DNA of 64,000 nucleotides, taken from assembly GCA_038316355.1 (NCBI GenBank), contig JBBQAO010000003.1:49981-113980 (forward strand). Direction: 5' to 3'. This document shows, in pieces, positions 53,182 to 62,413 of the stretch. The DNA comes from Ga0077527 sp038316355 (GTDB taxonomy: Bacteria; Pseudomonadota; Gammaproteobacteria; Burkholderiales; SG8-41). The translations under genes and the position numbers were made by a program. The notes under the pieces were generated by a model. The model did not search any database, was not told where the DNA came from, and saw nothing but the letters and a program-made list of their open reading frames with translations. Position 1 is the first letter of the stretch. Each line of letters opens with the position of its first letter.

Positions 53182-54411
53182 CTCGTATCTAAGCGCCTCG
53201 ATCGGCAGCAGCCGCGACGCCTTGCGCGCCGGATAAAAGCCAAAAAAAATGCCGATCGCCCCGGCAAAACCCACGGCCAGCGCCACCGGCTCGATGCCGA
53301 GCTGGATCGGCCAGCCGACAAACTGGCCGATCGCCAGCGAACCGCCGACGCCCAGCGCGATGCCGAGCAAGCCGCCGATCAGCGCCAGCGTAATCGCCTC
53401 CACCAGGAACTGGGTCAGGATGTCGCGGCCGCGCGCGCCCACCGCCATCCGCAGGCCGATTTCCCGCGTGCGTTCAGTCACCGACACCAGCATGATGTTC
53501 ATGATGCCGATGCCGCCGACCAGCAGCGACACCGACGCCACGGCCGCGAGCAGCAGACCCATGATCTTGCTCGATTCTTCGCGCGCACTGAGCACCTCAG
53601 ACAGGTTGCGCAGCGTGAAGTCATCCTCGCGGTCCTGCTGGATGCGATGGCGCTGGCGCAGCAGTTCGCGGATCTGCCCCTCGGCCTCCTTCATGTCCTC
53701 GTCGTCGCGAATCTTGATCGACACCGAACCCACGGTGCGCTGCCGGCCGGCGCCCTGGCCGAGCACACGGTTGCGCGCAGTCGAGATCGGCATCAGGATT
53801 ACATCGTCCTGGTCCTGGCCCATCAGGCTTTGCCCTTTTTTATCCAGTGTGCCGATGACGGTGAACGGCACCTTGCGGATGCGGACGACCTGCCCGACCG
53901 GATCAGTGTCGCCGAACAGGTTGCGCGCCACGGTATCCCCGAGCAGCGCCACTTTGGCGGACCCTGCGACGTCGGCCGCATCAAAACCCTTGCCCTGTGC
54001 GATCACCCAGTTGCGCGCCTCGAAATATTCCGGGGTCACGCCGTAGAACACGGTCGACCAGTTGCCGGAGCCGCCCACCACCTGGCCGGTACCGCGGAGC
54101 GTCGGCGCGGAAGCCTGCACTGCCGGCACGTCGCGCTGGATCGCATAGCCGTCCTCCTCGGTCAGCGTGTTGCGCGAGCCGGCGCCCATGCGCACACCGC
54201 CGCTGGTACTGGAACCAGGCATCAGAATGATCAGATTGGTGCCCAGACCCTTGATCTGCTCCTCAATGCGCGACTGCGCGCCGGAGCCGACGGCAATCAT
54301 GGTGATCACGGCGGCAACGCCGATAATGATGCCGAGCATGGTCAGCGCGCTGCGCAGCTTGTTGATGCGCAGCGCGCGCAGGGCGATGCGGATGCTCGCC
54401 AGAATATTCAT
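53179..54411 (-). CDS. MacB-like ABC transporter permease
   Basis: A 410-residue permease of the MacB/FtsX type: an N-terminal helix (LRSALTMLGIIIGVAAVITM), a large periplasmic domain (residues about 45-285) and three C-terminal helices including LLVGGIGIMNIMLVSVTERTREIGLRMAVGA, the family signature. It pairs with the ATPase gene, overlapping it by 4 bp, and with the adaptor gene upstream. Such tripartite pumps export peptides, macrolides or other products through an outer-membrane TolC. Confidence 0.92.
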   Translation of the reverse strand: MNILASIRIALRALRINKLRSALTMLGIIIGVAAVITMIAVGSGAQSRIEEQIKGLGTNLIILMPGSSTSGGVRMGAGSRNTLTEEDGYAIQRDVPAVQASAPTLRGTGQVVGGSGNWSTVFYGVTPEYFEARNWVIAQGKGFDAADVAGSAKVALLGDTVARNLFGDTDPVGQVVRIRKVPFTVIGTLDKKGQSLMGQDQDDVILMPISTARNRVLGQGAGRQRTVGSVSIKIRDDEDMKEAEGQIRELLRQRHRIQQDREDDFTLRNLSEVLSAREESSKIMGLLLAAVASVSLLVGGIGIMNIMLVSVTERTREIGLRMAVGARGRDILTQFLVEAITLALIGGLLGIALGVGGSLAIGQFVGWPIQLGIEPVALAVGFAGAIGIFFGFYPARKASRLLPIEALRYE

Positions 54412-55166
54412 GCCCGCACCTCGTTCTGCAATTGCTCCGCGCGCCGCTCCACCGCCAGCGCCGCGGCGTCCCTCGGTTGTTCAACCACATGATCCTCGAC
54501 AACACGGCCGTCGCGGAAGGTGATCACGCGTTTGGCGAATTCGGCAATGTCGTGCTCGTGAGTCACCAGCACCACCGTCATGCCCTGCGCATTCAGTTGC
54601 TGCAGCAACGCCATCACTTCGCAGCTGGTCTGCGTGTCCAGCGCGCCGGTGGGTTCGTCAGCAAGGATCAGCACCGGATTGTTGACCAACGCGCGCGCGA
54701 TCGCCACGCGCTGCTGCTGCCCCCCCGACAACTGCGCCGGGTGATGATGGCCGCGATCAGCGAGACCCACCTCGGCAAGACGCAATGTTGCACGACGATT
54801 GCGCTCGTCGCCGGTAACACCGCAATACAGCAGCGGCAGCGCGATGTTTTCCAGCGCTGAGGTGCGCGGCAGCAGGTTGAAACTCTGGAACACAAAACCG
54901 ATACGCTGGTTGCGGATCGCCGCCAGCGCGTCGCCGTCGAGGCCGGACACGCGATCGCCGGCGAGCAGATATTCGCCGCTGGACGGCGTATCCAGGCAGC
55001 CGAGCAGGTTCATGAACGTGGATTTGCCGGAACCGGAAGGCCCCATCACCGCAACGAATTCACCGGCACTGATGTCCACCGACACGCCGCGCAGGGCATG
55101 CACGGTAAAGCCTCCGAGTGCATACGACTTGGCCAGCTCGCGGGTGGTAATTAGCGGCGTCGACAC
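54408..55166 (-). CDS. MacB-like ABC transporter ATP-binding protein
   Basis: A 252-residue ATPase: Walker A GPSGSGKSTFMN, signature LSGGQQQRVAIARAL, Walker B LILADEPTGALD and the switch His in VLVTHEHDIAEF. It energises the adjacent permease. The first residues (LITTRELAKSYALGGFTVHALRGVSVDI) are typical for the LolD/MacB group. Confidence 0.94.
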   Translation of the reverse strand: MSTPLITTRELAKSYALGGFTVHALRGVSVDISAGEFVAVMGPSGSGKSTFMNLLGCLDTPSSGEYLLAGDRVSGLDGDALAAIRNQRIGFVFQSFNLLPRTSALENIALPLLYCGVTGDERNRRATLRLAEVGLADRGHHHPAQLSGGQQQRVAIARALVNNPVLILADEPTGALDTQTSCEVMALLQQLNAQGMTVVLVTHEHDIAEFAKRVITFRDGRVVEDHVVEQPRDAAALAVERRAEQLQNEVRA

Positions 55167-55201
55167 GGCAGCGTCAATCCATCAGCGCCAGAAAATTACT
55201 A

Positions 55202-55440
55202 TAATCAATTGTTTTTATTAACATTTATTCCGGGTCCGGATCAAAATCAGAAAACGTTAACCGCCGATGAACGCGGATTACTGCCGATAACATCAAATCA
55301 ATGCAGGCCCGGTTTTTAACAAAAAATTTAGAACGCCTCCAGTGTGTTTTGTTAACCGGGTTGATCTGCGCGCCCCTCAAGGGGGTATTGAAAAGAATTC
55401 ATCGGCAGTTAAATTGGATTTGGACTTGGCCTTTTCGTTG
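55202..55440. repeat. AACCGC-GATGAACGC repeat element, copy 2, with 22-bp motif copy d
   Basis: This 280-bp gap between the ATPase and adaptor genes starts with the 22-bp motif (55202-55223, minus-strand core TTAATAAAAACAATTGATTA), then CAGAAAACGTTAACCGC, GATGAACGCGGATTACTG, a middle with GTTAACCGGGTTGATC and a CATCGGCAGTTAAATTGG right end. It breaks the adaptor-ATPase spacing expected of an operon. No gene was seen. Confidence 0.7.
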
Positions 55441-55446
55441 CCGCTC

Positions 55447-57015
55447 TTAAAAACCGAAACGCGGTGCAGCACCCTTGGTTTCACCCTTTGCCGCGCCCGT
55501 GCTGCCGCCGATGATCACCGCGTCGCCTTCCTTCAATTCGCTGCCGAGCAGTTCGGTGAACGAACCGTCGCTGATGCCGAGCCGCACATTGACCGACTTC
55601 GGCGCGCGCGTGGCGTCCGGCACCCATACCGTGCCGCGCGTGGTCACTACGCCGCGCTGTTCAGCCGCCAGTTCCTCGTAACGCTTGCGTTGCTCGTCGT
55701 TGAGGATCGCCGCAATCTCGGTACGCGACTGCGCGCGCAGCCGGCCCGCCTCTTTTTTGCGCTGCGCCGGATCATCGGCGCTGAGTGCCGCAATCTTTTC
55801 AGCGGTGGCCTTTTGTATCGCCTCGAGTTTGGCCTGCTGCTCAGGGCTCAAGCCCAGTTCCCGGGTCAGCCGCTCACGGGTAACCTGCGCCTGCCCGCCG
55901 GCGCCGGGGGCTGCGCCCTCGCCTGCGGCACCCTTTTGCGCCGCATCTTTCCCGCCCTTTGCCGGCAGCGCCGCCCCTGGCGGCCGGTAGCGCAATGCGG
56001 CATTGGGCAACCGCAGCACCTGATCGCGGTTGGCGACGGTGATGCGCACATTGGTGGTCATGCCCGGCAACAGCGTCAGGTCGGGATTGGGCGCGGAAAT
56101 GATCGCCACATAAGTCACCACGTTCTGCACCACCAGCGCGGCCTTGCGCACCTGGGTGATTTTGCCGCGGAAGGTGCGGCCCGGGAATGAATCAACGGTA
56201 AACGTCGCGTCCTGGCCGATGGCAACACGGCCGATTTCCGACTCATCAATCGAAGCCTCGACCTGCATGTCGGTCAGATTGCGCGCGATCAGGAACAGCG
56301 TCGGCGCCTGCAAGCTGACGGCAACCGTCTGGCCGGCATCGACACTGCGCGAAATGACAATGCCGTCCACCGGCGCACGGATGGTCGTGCGCTCGAGATC
56401 GACTCTGGCCTGCGCCAGTTGCGATTCGCGCTGCTTGACCAGGGCTTCGCCGTTACGGATTTGCGCGTCACCGACGGCGCGCTGCGCCTGCGCGGTTTTG
56501 ACCTGTTCGCTCGCAATGGCCACCACCGACTGCGATGTTTCCAAAGCGGCCTGCGACACAAAACCCTTTTCGACCAGCATCTGATTGCGCTTGTACCCGC
56601 GCCCGGCCTCGGCCATGGCGACCTGGGCGCGCGACACTTCAGCCTGCAACGCCGCCACATTGGCGCGCTGCGTCAGCACCGTGGCGCGGCTCGCCTCAAG
56701 ATCGGACATTGCCTGATTAACGCGCAGCGCGAAGGACTCGGGGTCAATGCGGGCGATGACGTCGCCCTTTTTCACCACCGAGTTGTAGTCGACGAAAATT
56801 TCCTTGACCTGTCCGGACACCTGCGAACCGACCTGCACCGACACCACCGGATTCAATGTGCCCGTCGCCGAAACTGCGGCCACCAGATTACCGCGCTCGA
56901 TATTGGCCACCCGGAATGCCGCCTGTGCCGGCGTGCCGCCAAAATACCAATACGCGGCGCCGGCAATGCCCAGCGCCATAGCGACCCCTGCGAGCAGTGT
57001 TATTTTTTTATTCAA
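55447..57015 (-). CDS. MacA-like periplasmic adaptor with a Spy/CpxP-like insert
   Basis: A 522-residue membrane fusion protein. Residues 5-25 are the membrane anchor; 40-110 and 205-240 form the lipoyl domain (VSVQVGSQVSGQVKEIFVD ... TTIRAPVDGIVISRSVDAG), with an alpha hairpin between, then beta-barrel and proximal parts. At about residues 350-455 it carries an extra Ala/Gly-rich linker and helical block with two LTxxQ-like motifs (LGLSPEQQAKLEAIQ, AILNDEQRKRYEELA) before returning to GTVWVPDATRAPKSVNVRLG. Common MacA proteins are about 370-400 residues, so the insert explains the extra length. It works with the ATPase and permease downstream. Confidence 0.9.
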   Translation of the reverse strand: MNKKITLLAGVAMALGIAGAAYWYFGGTPAQAAFRVANIERGNLVAAVSATGTLNPVVSVQVGSQVSGQVKEIFVDYNSVVKKGDVIARIDPESFALRVNQAMSDLEASRATVLTQRANVAALQAEVSRAQVAMAEAGRGYKRNQMLVEKGFVSQAALETSQSVVAIASEQVKTAQAQRAVGDAQIRNGEALVKQRESQLAQARVDLERTTIRAPVDGIVISRSVDAGQTVAVSLQAPTLFLIARNLTDMQVEASIDESEIGRVAIGQDATFTVDSFPGRTFRGKITQVRKAALVVQNVVTYVAIISAPNPDLTLLPGMTTNVRITVANRDQVLRLPNAALRYRPPGAALPAKGGKDAAQKGAAGEGAAPGAGGQAQVTRERLTRELGLSPEQQAKLEAIQKATAEKIAALSADDPAQRKKEAGRLRAQSRTEIAAILNDEQRKRYEELAAEQRGVVTTRGTVWVPDATRAPKSVNVRLGISDGSFTELLGSELKEGDAVIIGGSTGAAKGETKGAAPRFGF

Positions 57016-57033
57016 GATTTACTCAGCGAAAAC

Positions 57034-57215
57034 AGAAAAGGGTAACCGCCGATGAACGCCGATAAAATCAAAAAAATTGGGGGGAAACCATATGAAATCA
57101 ATGCAAGCCATGGCTTTGATAAATTTTTTGACGCCTTCAGTACGCTTTGTTGTACCGGGTTGATCGGCGTTGATCGGCGTTCATCTGCGGTTTAATAAGA
57201 TTTGGTCTTTCGTCA
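57034..57215. repeat. AACCGC-GATGAACGC repeat element, copy 3
   Basis: The left end AACCGCCGATGAACGCCGAT and the right end ATCGGCGTTCATCTGCGGTT are inverted repeats of each other. The interior shares GTACCGGGTTGATC with copy 2. It occupies the 250-bp gap upstream of the adaptor gene; no gene was seen. Confidence 0.75.
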
Positions 57216-57266
57216 GTCGCCGAAGAAGGCTCTGGCTACGATCCGGCAAACCGGCGTAACGGGAAA

Positions 57267-57638
57267 TCAGTAACTGTCGCGCGACGCCGGCGGTGGCGCC
57301 AGTTCACGCACGGCATCGCGGACCGCGCGTTCCACAAACTGGGTCAGGACCATGCCGGCAATCAGGCCGCGCACCTGCAGTTCACTGCCGGCGGCCTGCA
57401 GTCGTTTGCCCAGGGCTTCCGGAAAAGGCGGCGGCTGCCGGCCCTCGGCGGTCGCAGCCATCGAAGCGCGCAAATGGGCGAACAGCAGACTGACGTCGTT
57501 CTCGCTCACCAGTCCGCCCAGCAACAAGCGCAGTTCGGGCGGCACGGCCGCACGTGCCGGCGGCACCGGCTCCGCAGCCTGCACCGTCGCGGCCAATGTC
57601 GTGCCCAGCATCAGAATCAACAATGTACGTTGCAGCAT
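57267..57638 (-). CDS. Small exported protein of unknown function
   Basis: A 123-residue protein with a signal peptide (MLQRTLLILMLGTTLAATVQAAE) and a mostly helical mature part (PPELRLLLGGLVSENDVSLLFAHLRASM...). I do not recognise the family. ATG 57638 follows GAGGTGACC. It is on the same strand as the adaptor gene and follows thiC by about 85 bp, so it may be read through from thiC. Confidence 0.6.
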   Translation of the reverse strand: MLQRTLLILMLGTTLAATVQAAEPVPPARAAVPPELRLLLGGLVSENDVSLLFAHLRASMAATAEGRQPPPFPEALGKRLQAAGSELQVRGLIAGMVLTQFVERAVRDAVRELAPPPASRDSY

Positions 57639-57722
57639 GGTCACCTCACTGTGGATTGCGCCTGTACCCTGTTTAACGCCGCCGGGTACGGCCGGTGTAC
57701 CGGCGCGTCGCAGCGGCGGCAC

Positions 57723-59594
<1,872 letters not shown>

Positions 59595-59709
59595 GGCGCG
59601 CTCCGTGTGTAAGTACCGTGGTAAATACCGTGGTAGTGGTAAGTAAGCATGGTAGATAAGCGGCGGAGGAAGGGCGATACAGAGGCGATAAAAAGAGAAG
59701 ATCGCCCTT

Positions 59710-59814
59710 CGCCACGCTCCCTACGACGGCATTACCCGTATCAGGTTATGAGGGTTTGTCTCACCCTGCAGCCGTAGTGCGTAAACACCGGCTGCAAGGA
59801 CCCCTACGTGTGGT
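59710..59814 (-). ncRNA. TPP riboswitch upstream of thiC
   Basis: On the minus strand the leader contains GTAGGGGTCC, the thi-box GCTGCAGGGTGAGA, ACCCTCATAACCTGAT, CGGGTAATGCCG and TCGTAGGGAGC, which is the TPP aptamer in order. An extended P3 (CAGCCG...CGGCTG) is present. The 11 bases just 5' of it (GCGTAAACACC) are perfectly complementary to the P3 apical segment GGTGTTTACGC. No clear terminator was seen between it and thiC, so translation control is more likely. Confidence 0.95.
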
Positions 59815-59910
59815 GTTTACGCTAATGGAAATATGGGATAATTGCAAGCAACAAGCGGCGCTGTTTCCGGTGCATGTTTCAAGTACAAATTCCGCTTGGG
59901 AGTTCTCGCT

Positions 59911-59997
59911 GAAATCCCGTTGAAATCCCGTTGAAATCCCGTTTAAACCCCGCTGAATCCTCGATTAAATCCCGTTTAAATCCCGCTGAATCCCTCC
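59911..59997 (+). repeat. 11-bp tandem repeat array upstream of pcm
   Basis: Eight units of about 11 bp with consensus GAAATCCCGTT or TAAATCCCGTT run head to tail with no gaps. The period equals about one DNA turn. The array ends 54 bp before the pcm start. The rest of the 59595-60050 gap is the TPP riboswitch and an AT-rich divergent promoter region. Confidence 0.85.
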
Positions 59998-60050
59998 TTT
60001 CCGACAAGCAGTTATCGCTCTTGAACGCTCTTGCCAATTCGACGCCGCGC

Positions 60051-60704
60051 ATGGATATCGAACACGCCCGTTTCAACATGGTTGAACAGCAGATCCGGCC
60101 CTGGGATGTGCTGGATCCGGTGGTGCTTGATCTGCTGATGCGTCTGCATCGCGAAGATTTCGTGCCGGAACAGCATCGCGCACTGGCCTTTGCCGACCTG
60201 GAAATTCCGCTCGGCCACGGCGAATGCATGCTTTCACCCAAACTTGAAGCGCGCATGCTGCAGGGAGTCGGCGTACAGAGCGGCGATACCATCCTCGAAA
60301 TCGGCACCGGCAGCGGCTACATGACGGCGCTGCTGGCCAGCCTCGGCCGCCATGTCTACAGCGTGGAAATCGTGCCCGAGTTCACACGCGGCGCCGCCGC
60401 ACGCCTGGCCGCGCACAACATCAGCAACGTCACACTGGAAACCGGCGACGCCGCGCGCGGCTGGGACAAACACGGGCCGTACGACGTCATCGTGCTCACC
60501 GGCTCGGTGCCGGTGCTGCCCGAAAGTTTCCAGCAAAGCCTGAATCCCGGCGGCCGGCTGCTCGCCGTTGTCGGCGCCGCGCCGGCAATGCAGACGCAGC
60601 TGGTCACCCGCGCCAATGGCGGCGCCTGCCATTCGGTCACCCTGTTCGAAACCTGTACGGCGCCGTTAAAAAACGCGCTGCAACTGCAACGTTTCGTCTT
60701 TTAA
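60051..60704 (+). CDS. pcm: Protein-L-isoaspartate O-methyltransferase family protein
   Basis: A 217-residue methyltransferase: MVEQQIRPWDVLDPVVL, REDFVPEQHRALAFADLEIPL, ML(S)PKLEARMLQ, the SAM loop ILEIGTGSGYMTALLA and VIVLTGSVPVLPESFQQSL. This is the shorter PCMT-like group usually placed before tolC. The classical active enzyme repairs isoaspartate; whether this group does so is uncertain. The frame is open upstream through the 11-bp repeats, but homology starts at ATG 60051. tolC follows by 14 bp. Confidence 0.88.
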   Translation: MDIEHARFNMVEQQIRPWDVLDPVVLDLLMRLHREDFVPEQHRALAFADLEIPLGHGECMLSPKLEARMLQGVGVQSGDTILEIGTGSGYMTALLASLGRHVYSVEIVPEFTRGAAARLAAHNISNVTLETGDAARGWDKHGPYDVIVLTGSVPVLPESFQQSLNPGGRLLAVVGAAPAMQTQLVTRANGGACHSVTLFETCTAPLKNALQLQRFVF

Positions 60705-60718
60705 GGCATCCAATCGCA

Positions 60719-62065
60719 ATGCGCCGCGTATATTTCAATAGCGGATTTTTCGGCACCATCATTGCATGCACTTTGCTGACAGCCCAAGCCGTGGCCGCGG
60801 CCGATCTGCTGAACATCTACCGTCTGGCGCGGGATTCCGATCCGGTGTACGCCGCTGCCCGTGCCAGCTGGACTGCCGGCCAGGAAAAACTGCCGCAGGG
60901 CCGCGCCGGACTGCTGCCACAGGCCGATTTGTCGGCATCGACCCAGTACAACGACCGCGATCTGCGCTTCAGGAATCCGGCACTGCCCGGCAGCCAGGCG
61001 CAATACAATTCAAACTCGGTCTCGGTTTCGATCACCCAGCCGATTTACCGCAAACAGAATCTGGTGGCCTACGACCAGGGCAAGACCCAGGTCGCGCTGG
61101 CCGACGTGCAACTGGCCTCCGCTGCACAGAACCTGATCCTGCGCGCCGCGCAGGCCTATTTCGACGTGCTGCTCGCGCGCAACAATGTCGTGCTGGCGCA
61201 GGCGCAGAAAGCCGCCATCGGCCAGCAACTGGAACAGGCCAAACGCAATTTCGAAGTCGGCAATGCCACCATCACCGACACCCATGAAGCGCAGGCCCGA
61301 TTCGATCTGGTGACTGCGCAGGAAATCGCGGCACGCAACGACCTCGAAGTAAAAAACCGCGCGCTGGAGCAGCTGATCGGCCGCGCTGCACCGGAAATCG
61401 CGAACCTCGGCAAAAATTTCGCGCCGCTGCCACCGGAACCGCGGTCGATGGAGCAATGGGTCGAACGGGCGCGCACCGCGGGGCTGCAGGTGCTGATCGC
61501 GCAGGAGAACCTCAATTTTTCCGCGCTGGATGTGCAGCGCAACCGCGGCGCGCATTACCCGACGCTGGATGCGTACGCAACACTCGGCGAATCGGCATCG
61601 GGTTCCGGCACCCAGGGCGGCTCCGGCACCGACACCTCGTCAAAAATCATCGGACTGCAACTGGCGATTCCGCTGTTTAAGGGTGGCATTGTCAATTCGC
61701 GGGTGCGGGAAGCGGTCGCCAACGAAATGAAGGCGCAGCAGGATCTGGAAAACGCGCGGCGCAGCGCCGAACTTGCCGCCCGCCAGGGCTATCTCGGTGT
61801 CACCAACGGCATTGCCCAGGTGCGCGCGCTGGAAGCGGCATTGGTATCGAACCAGAGTTCGCTCGACTCCACACGACTGGGCCAGGAAGTGGGCGTGCGC
61901 ACGCAGGTCGATGTGCTCAATGCGCAGCAACTGCTGTTCAGCGCACGCCGCGATCTGGCACAGGCCCGCTACAACTATATCCAGTCGTTATTGCAACTGA
62001 AGGCGGCCGCCGGCCAGCTCAATGAAGCCGACCTGCAGGCCATCAACGCCTGGCTGGAAAAGTAA
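60719..62065 (+). CDS. tolC: TolC-type outer-membrane efflux protein
   Basis: A 448-residue outer-membrane factor. A signal peptide (ACTLLTAQAVAAA) is followed by two OEP repeats of the trimeric barrel-tunnel fold: DLLNIYRLARDSDPVYAAAR, ITQPIYRKQNLVAYDQGKTQV, NNVVLAQAQKAAIGQQLEQAKRNFEVG (read in pieces) and VSNQSSLDSTRLGQEVG with QVDVLNAQQLLFSARRDLA near the end. It could serve the MacAB-like pump a few kilobases away. It forms a unit with pcm. Confidence 0.94.
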   Translation: MRRVYFNSGFFGTIIACTLLTAQAVAAADLLNIYRLARDSDPVYAAARASWTAGQEKLPQGRAGLLPQADLSASTQYNDRDLRFRNPALPGSQAQYNSNSVSVSITQPIYRKQNLVAYDQGKTQVALADVQLASAAQNLILRAAQAYFDVLLARNNVVLAQAQKAAIGQQLEQAKRNFEVGNATITDTHEAQARFDLVTAQEIAARNDLEVKNRALEQLIGRAAPEIANLGKNFAPLPPEPRSMEQWVERARTAGLQVLIAQENLNFSALDVQRNRGAHYPTLDAYATLGESASGSGTQGGSGTDTSSKIIGLQLAIPLFKGGIVNSRVREAVANEMKAQQDLENARRSAELAARQGYLGVTNGIAQVRALEAALVSNQSSLDSTRLGQEVGVRTQVDVLNAQQLLFSARRDLAQARYNYIQSLLQLKAAAGQLNEADLQAINAWLEK

Positions 62066-62091
62066 CCGGCCTGTTGTTGTCTGTTGTTTAT

Positions 62092-62125
62092 AGTCCCGTA
62101 GTCCCGTAGTCCCGTAGTCCCGTAG
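62092..62125 (+). repeat. AGTCCCGT octamer microsatellite
   Basis: AGTCCCGT is repeated four times in tandem directly before the first REP-like copy. Similar TAGTCCCGTAGTTCCCGCAGTCCCG precedes the second copy. Confidence 0.75.
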
Positions 62126-62215
62126 GTCGGATGAGCCCGACAGGGCGTTATCCGACGCAGGGTGCGATGCGCAACCGCAGAACGTCGGGTTACGCTGCGC
62201 TAACCCGACCTACGG
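62121..62215. repeat. GTAGGTCGG REP-like element, copy 1
   Basis: A 95-bp element with terminal inverted repeats GTAGGTCGG.../...CCGACCTAC and an inner hairpin GTCGGGTTACGCTGCG / CGCTAACCCGAC. It is almost identical to copy 2. This family (GTCGGGTTAGCGCAGCGTAACCCGAC type) is widespread in proteobacteria. Confidence 0.85.
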
Positions 62216-62257
62216 GCTGTGTCTACAGGCGAAACCTCTCCTCAGCAGACACCTAAA

Positions 62258-62287
62258 ATATCAATAAAAACAATAGGTTATTGATAT
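62258..62287. repeat. 22-bp dispersed motif copy c within a small palindrome
   Basis: The motif (62259-62280) matches copy a at 21 of 22 positions. Here it is flanked so that ATATCAATA and TATTGATAT (62258-62266, 62279-62287) form a perfect inverted repeat. Confidence 0.65.
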
Positions 62288-62319
62288 CCGGCCCCATAGT
62301 CCCGTAGTTCCCGCAGTCC

Positions 62320-62413
62320 CGTAGGTCGGATGAGCCCGACAGGGCGTTATCCGACGCAGGGTGCGATGCGCAACCACAGAACGTCGGGTTACGCTGCGCT
62401 AACCCGACCTACG
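62320..62413. repeat. GTAGGTCGG REP-like element, copy 2
   Basis: The second copy differs from copy 1 at essentially one internal base. Its right end CCTACG contains the TAG stop codon of waaA (62409-62411, minus strand). Confidence 0.85.

Noticed and set aside
59931..60050. Upstream start of pcm within the 11-bp repeats
   Set aside because: The extra residues are repeat-encoded and not part of the family; kept only as a remark in the repeat finding.
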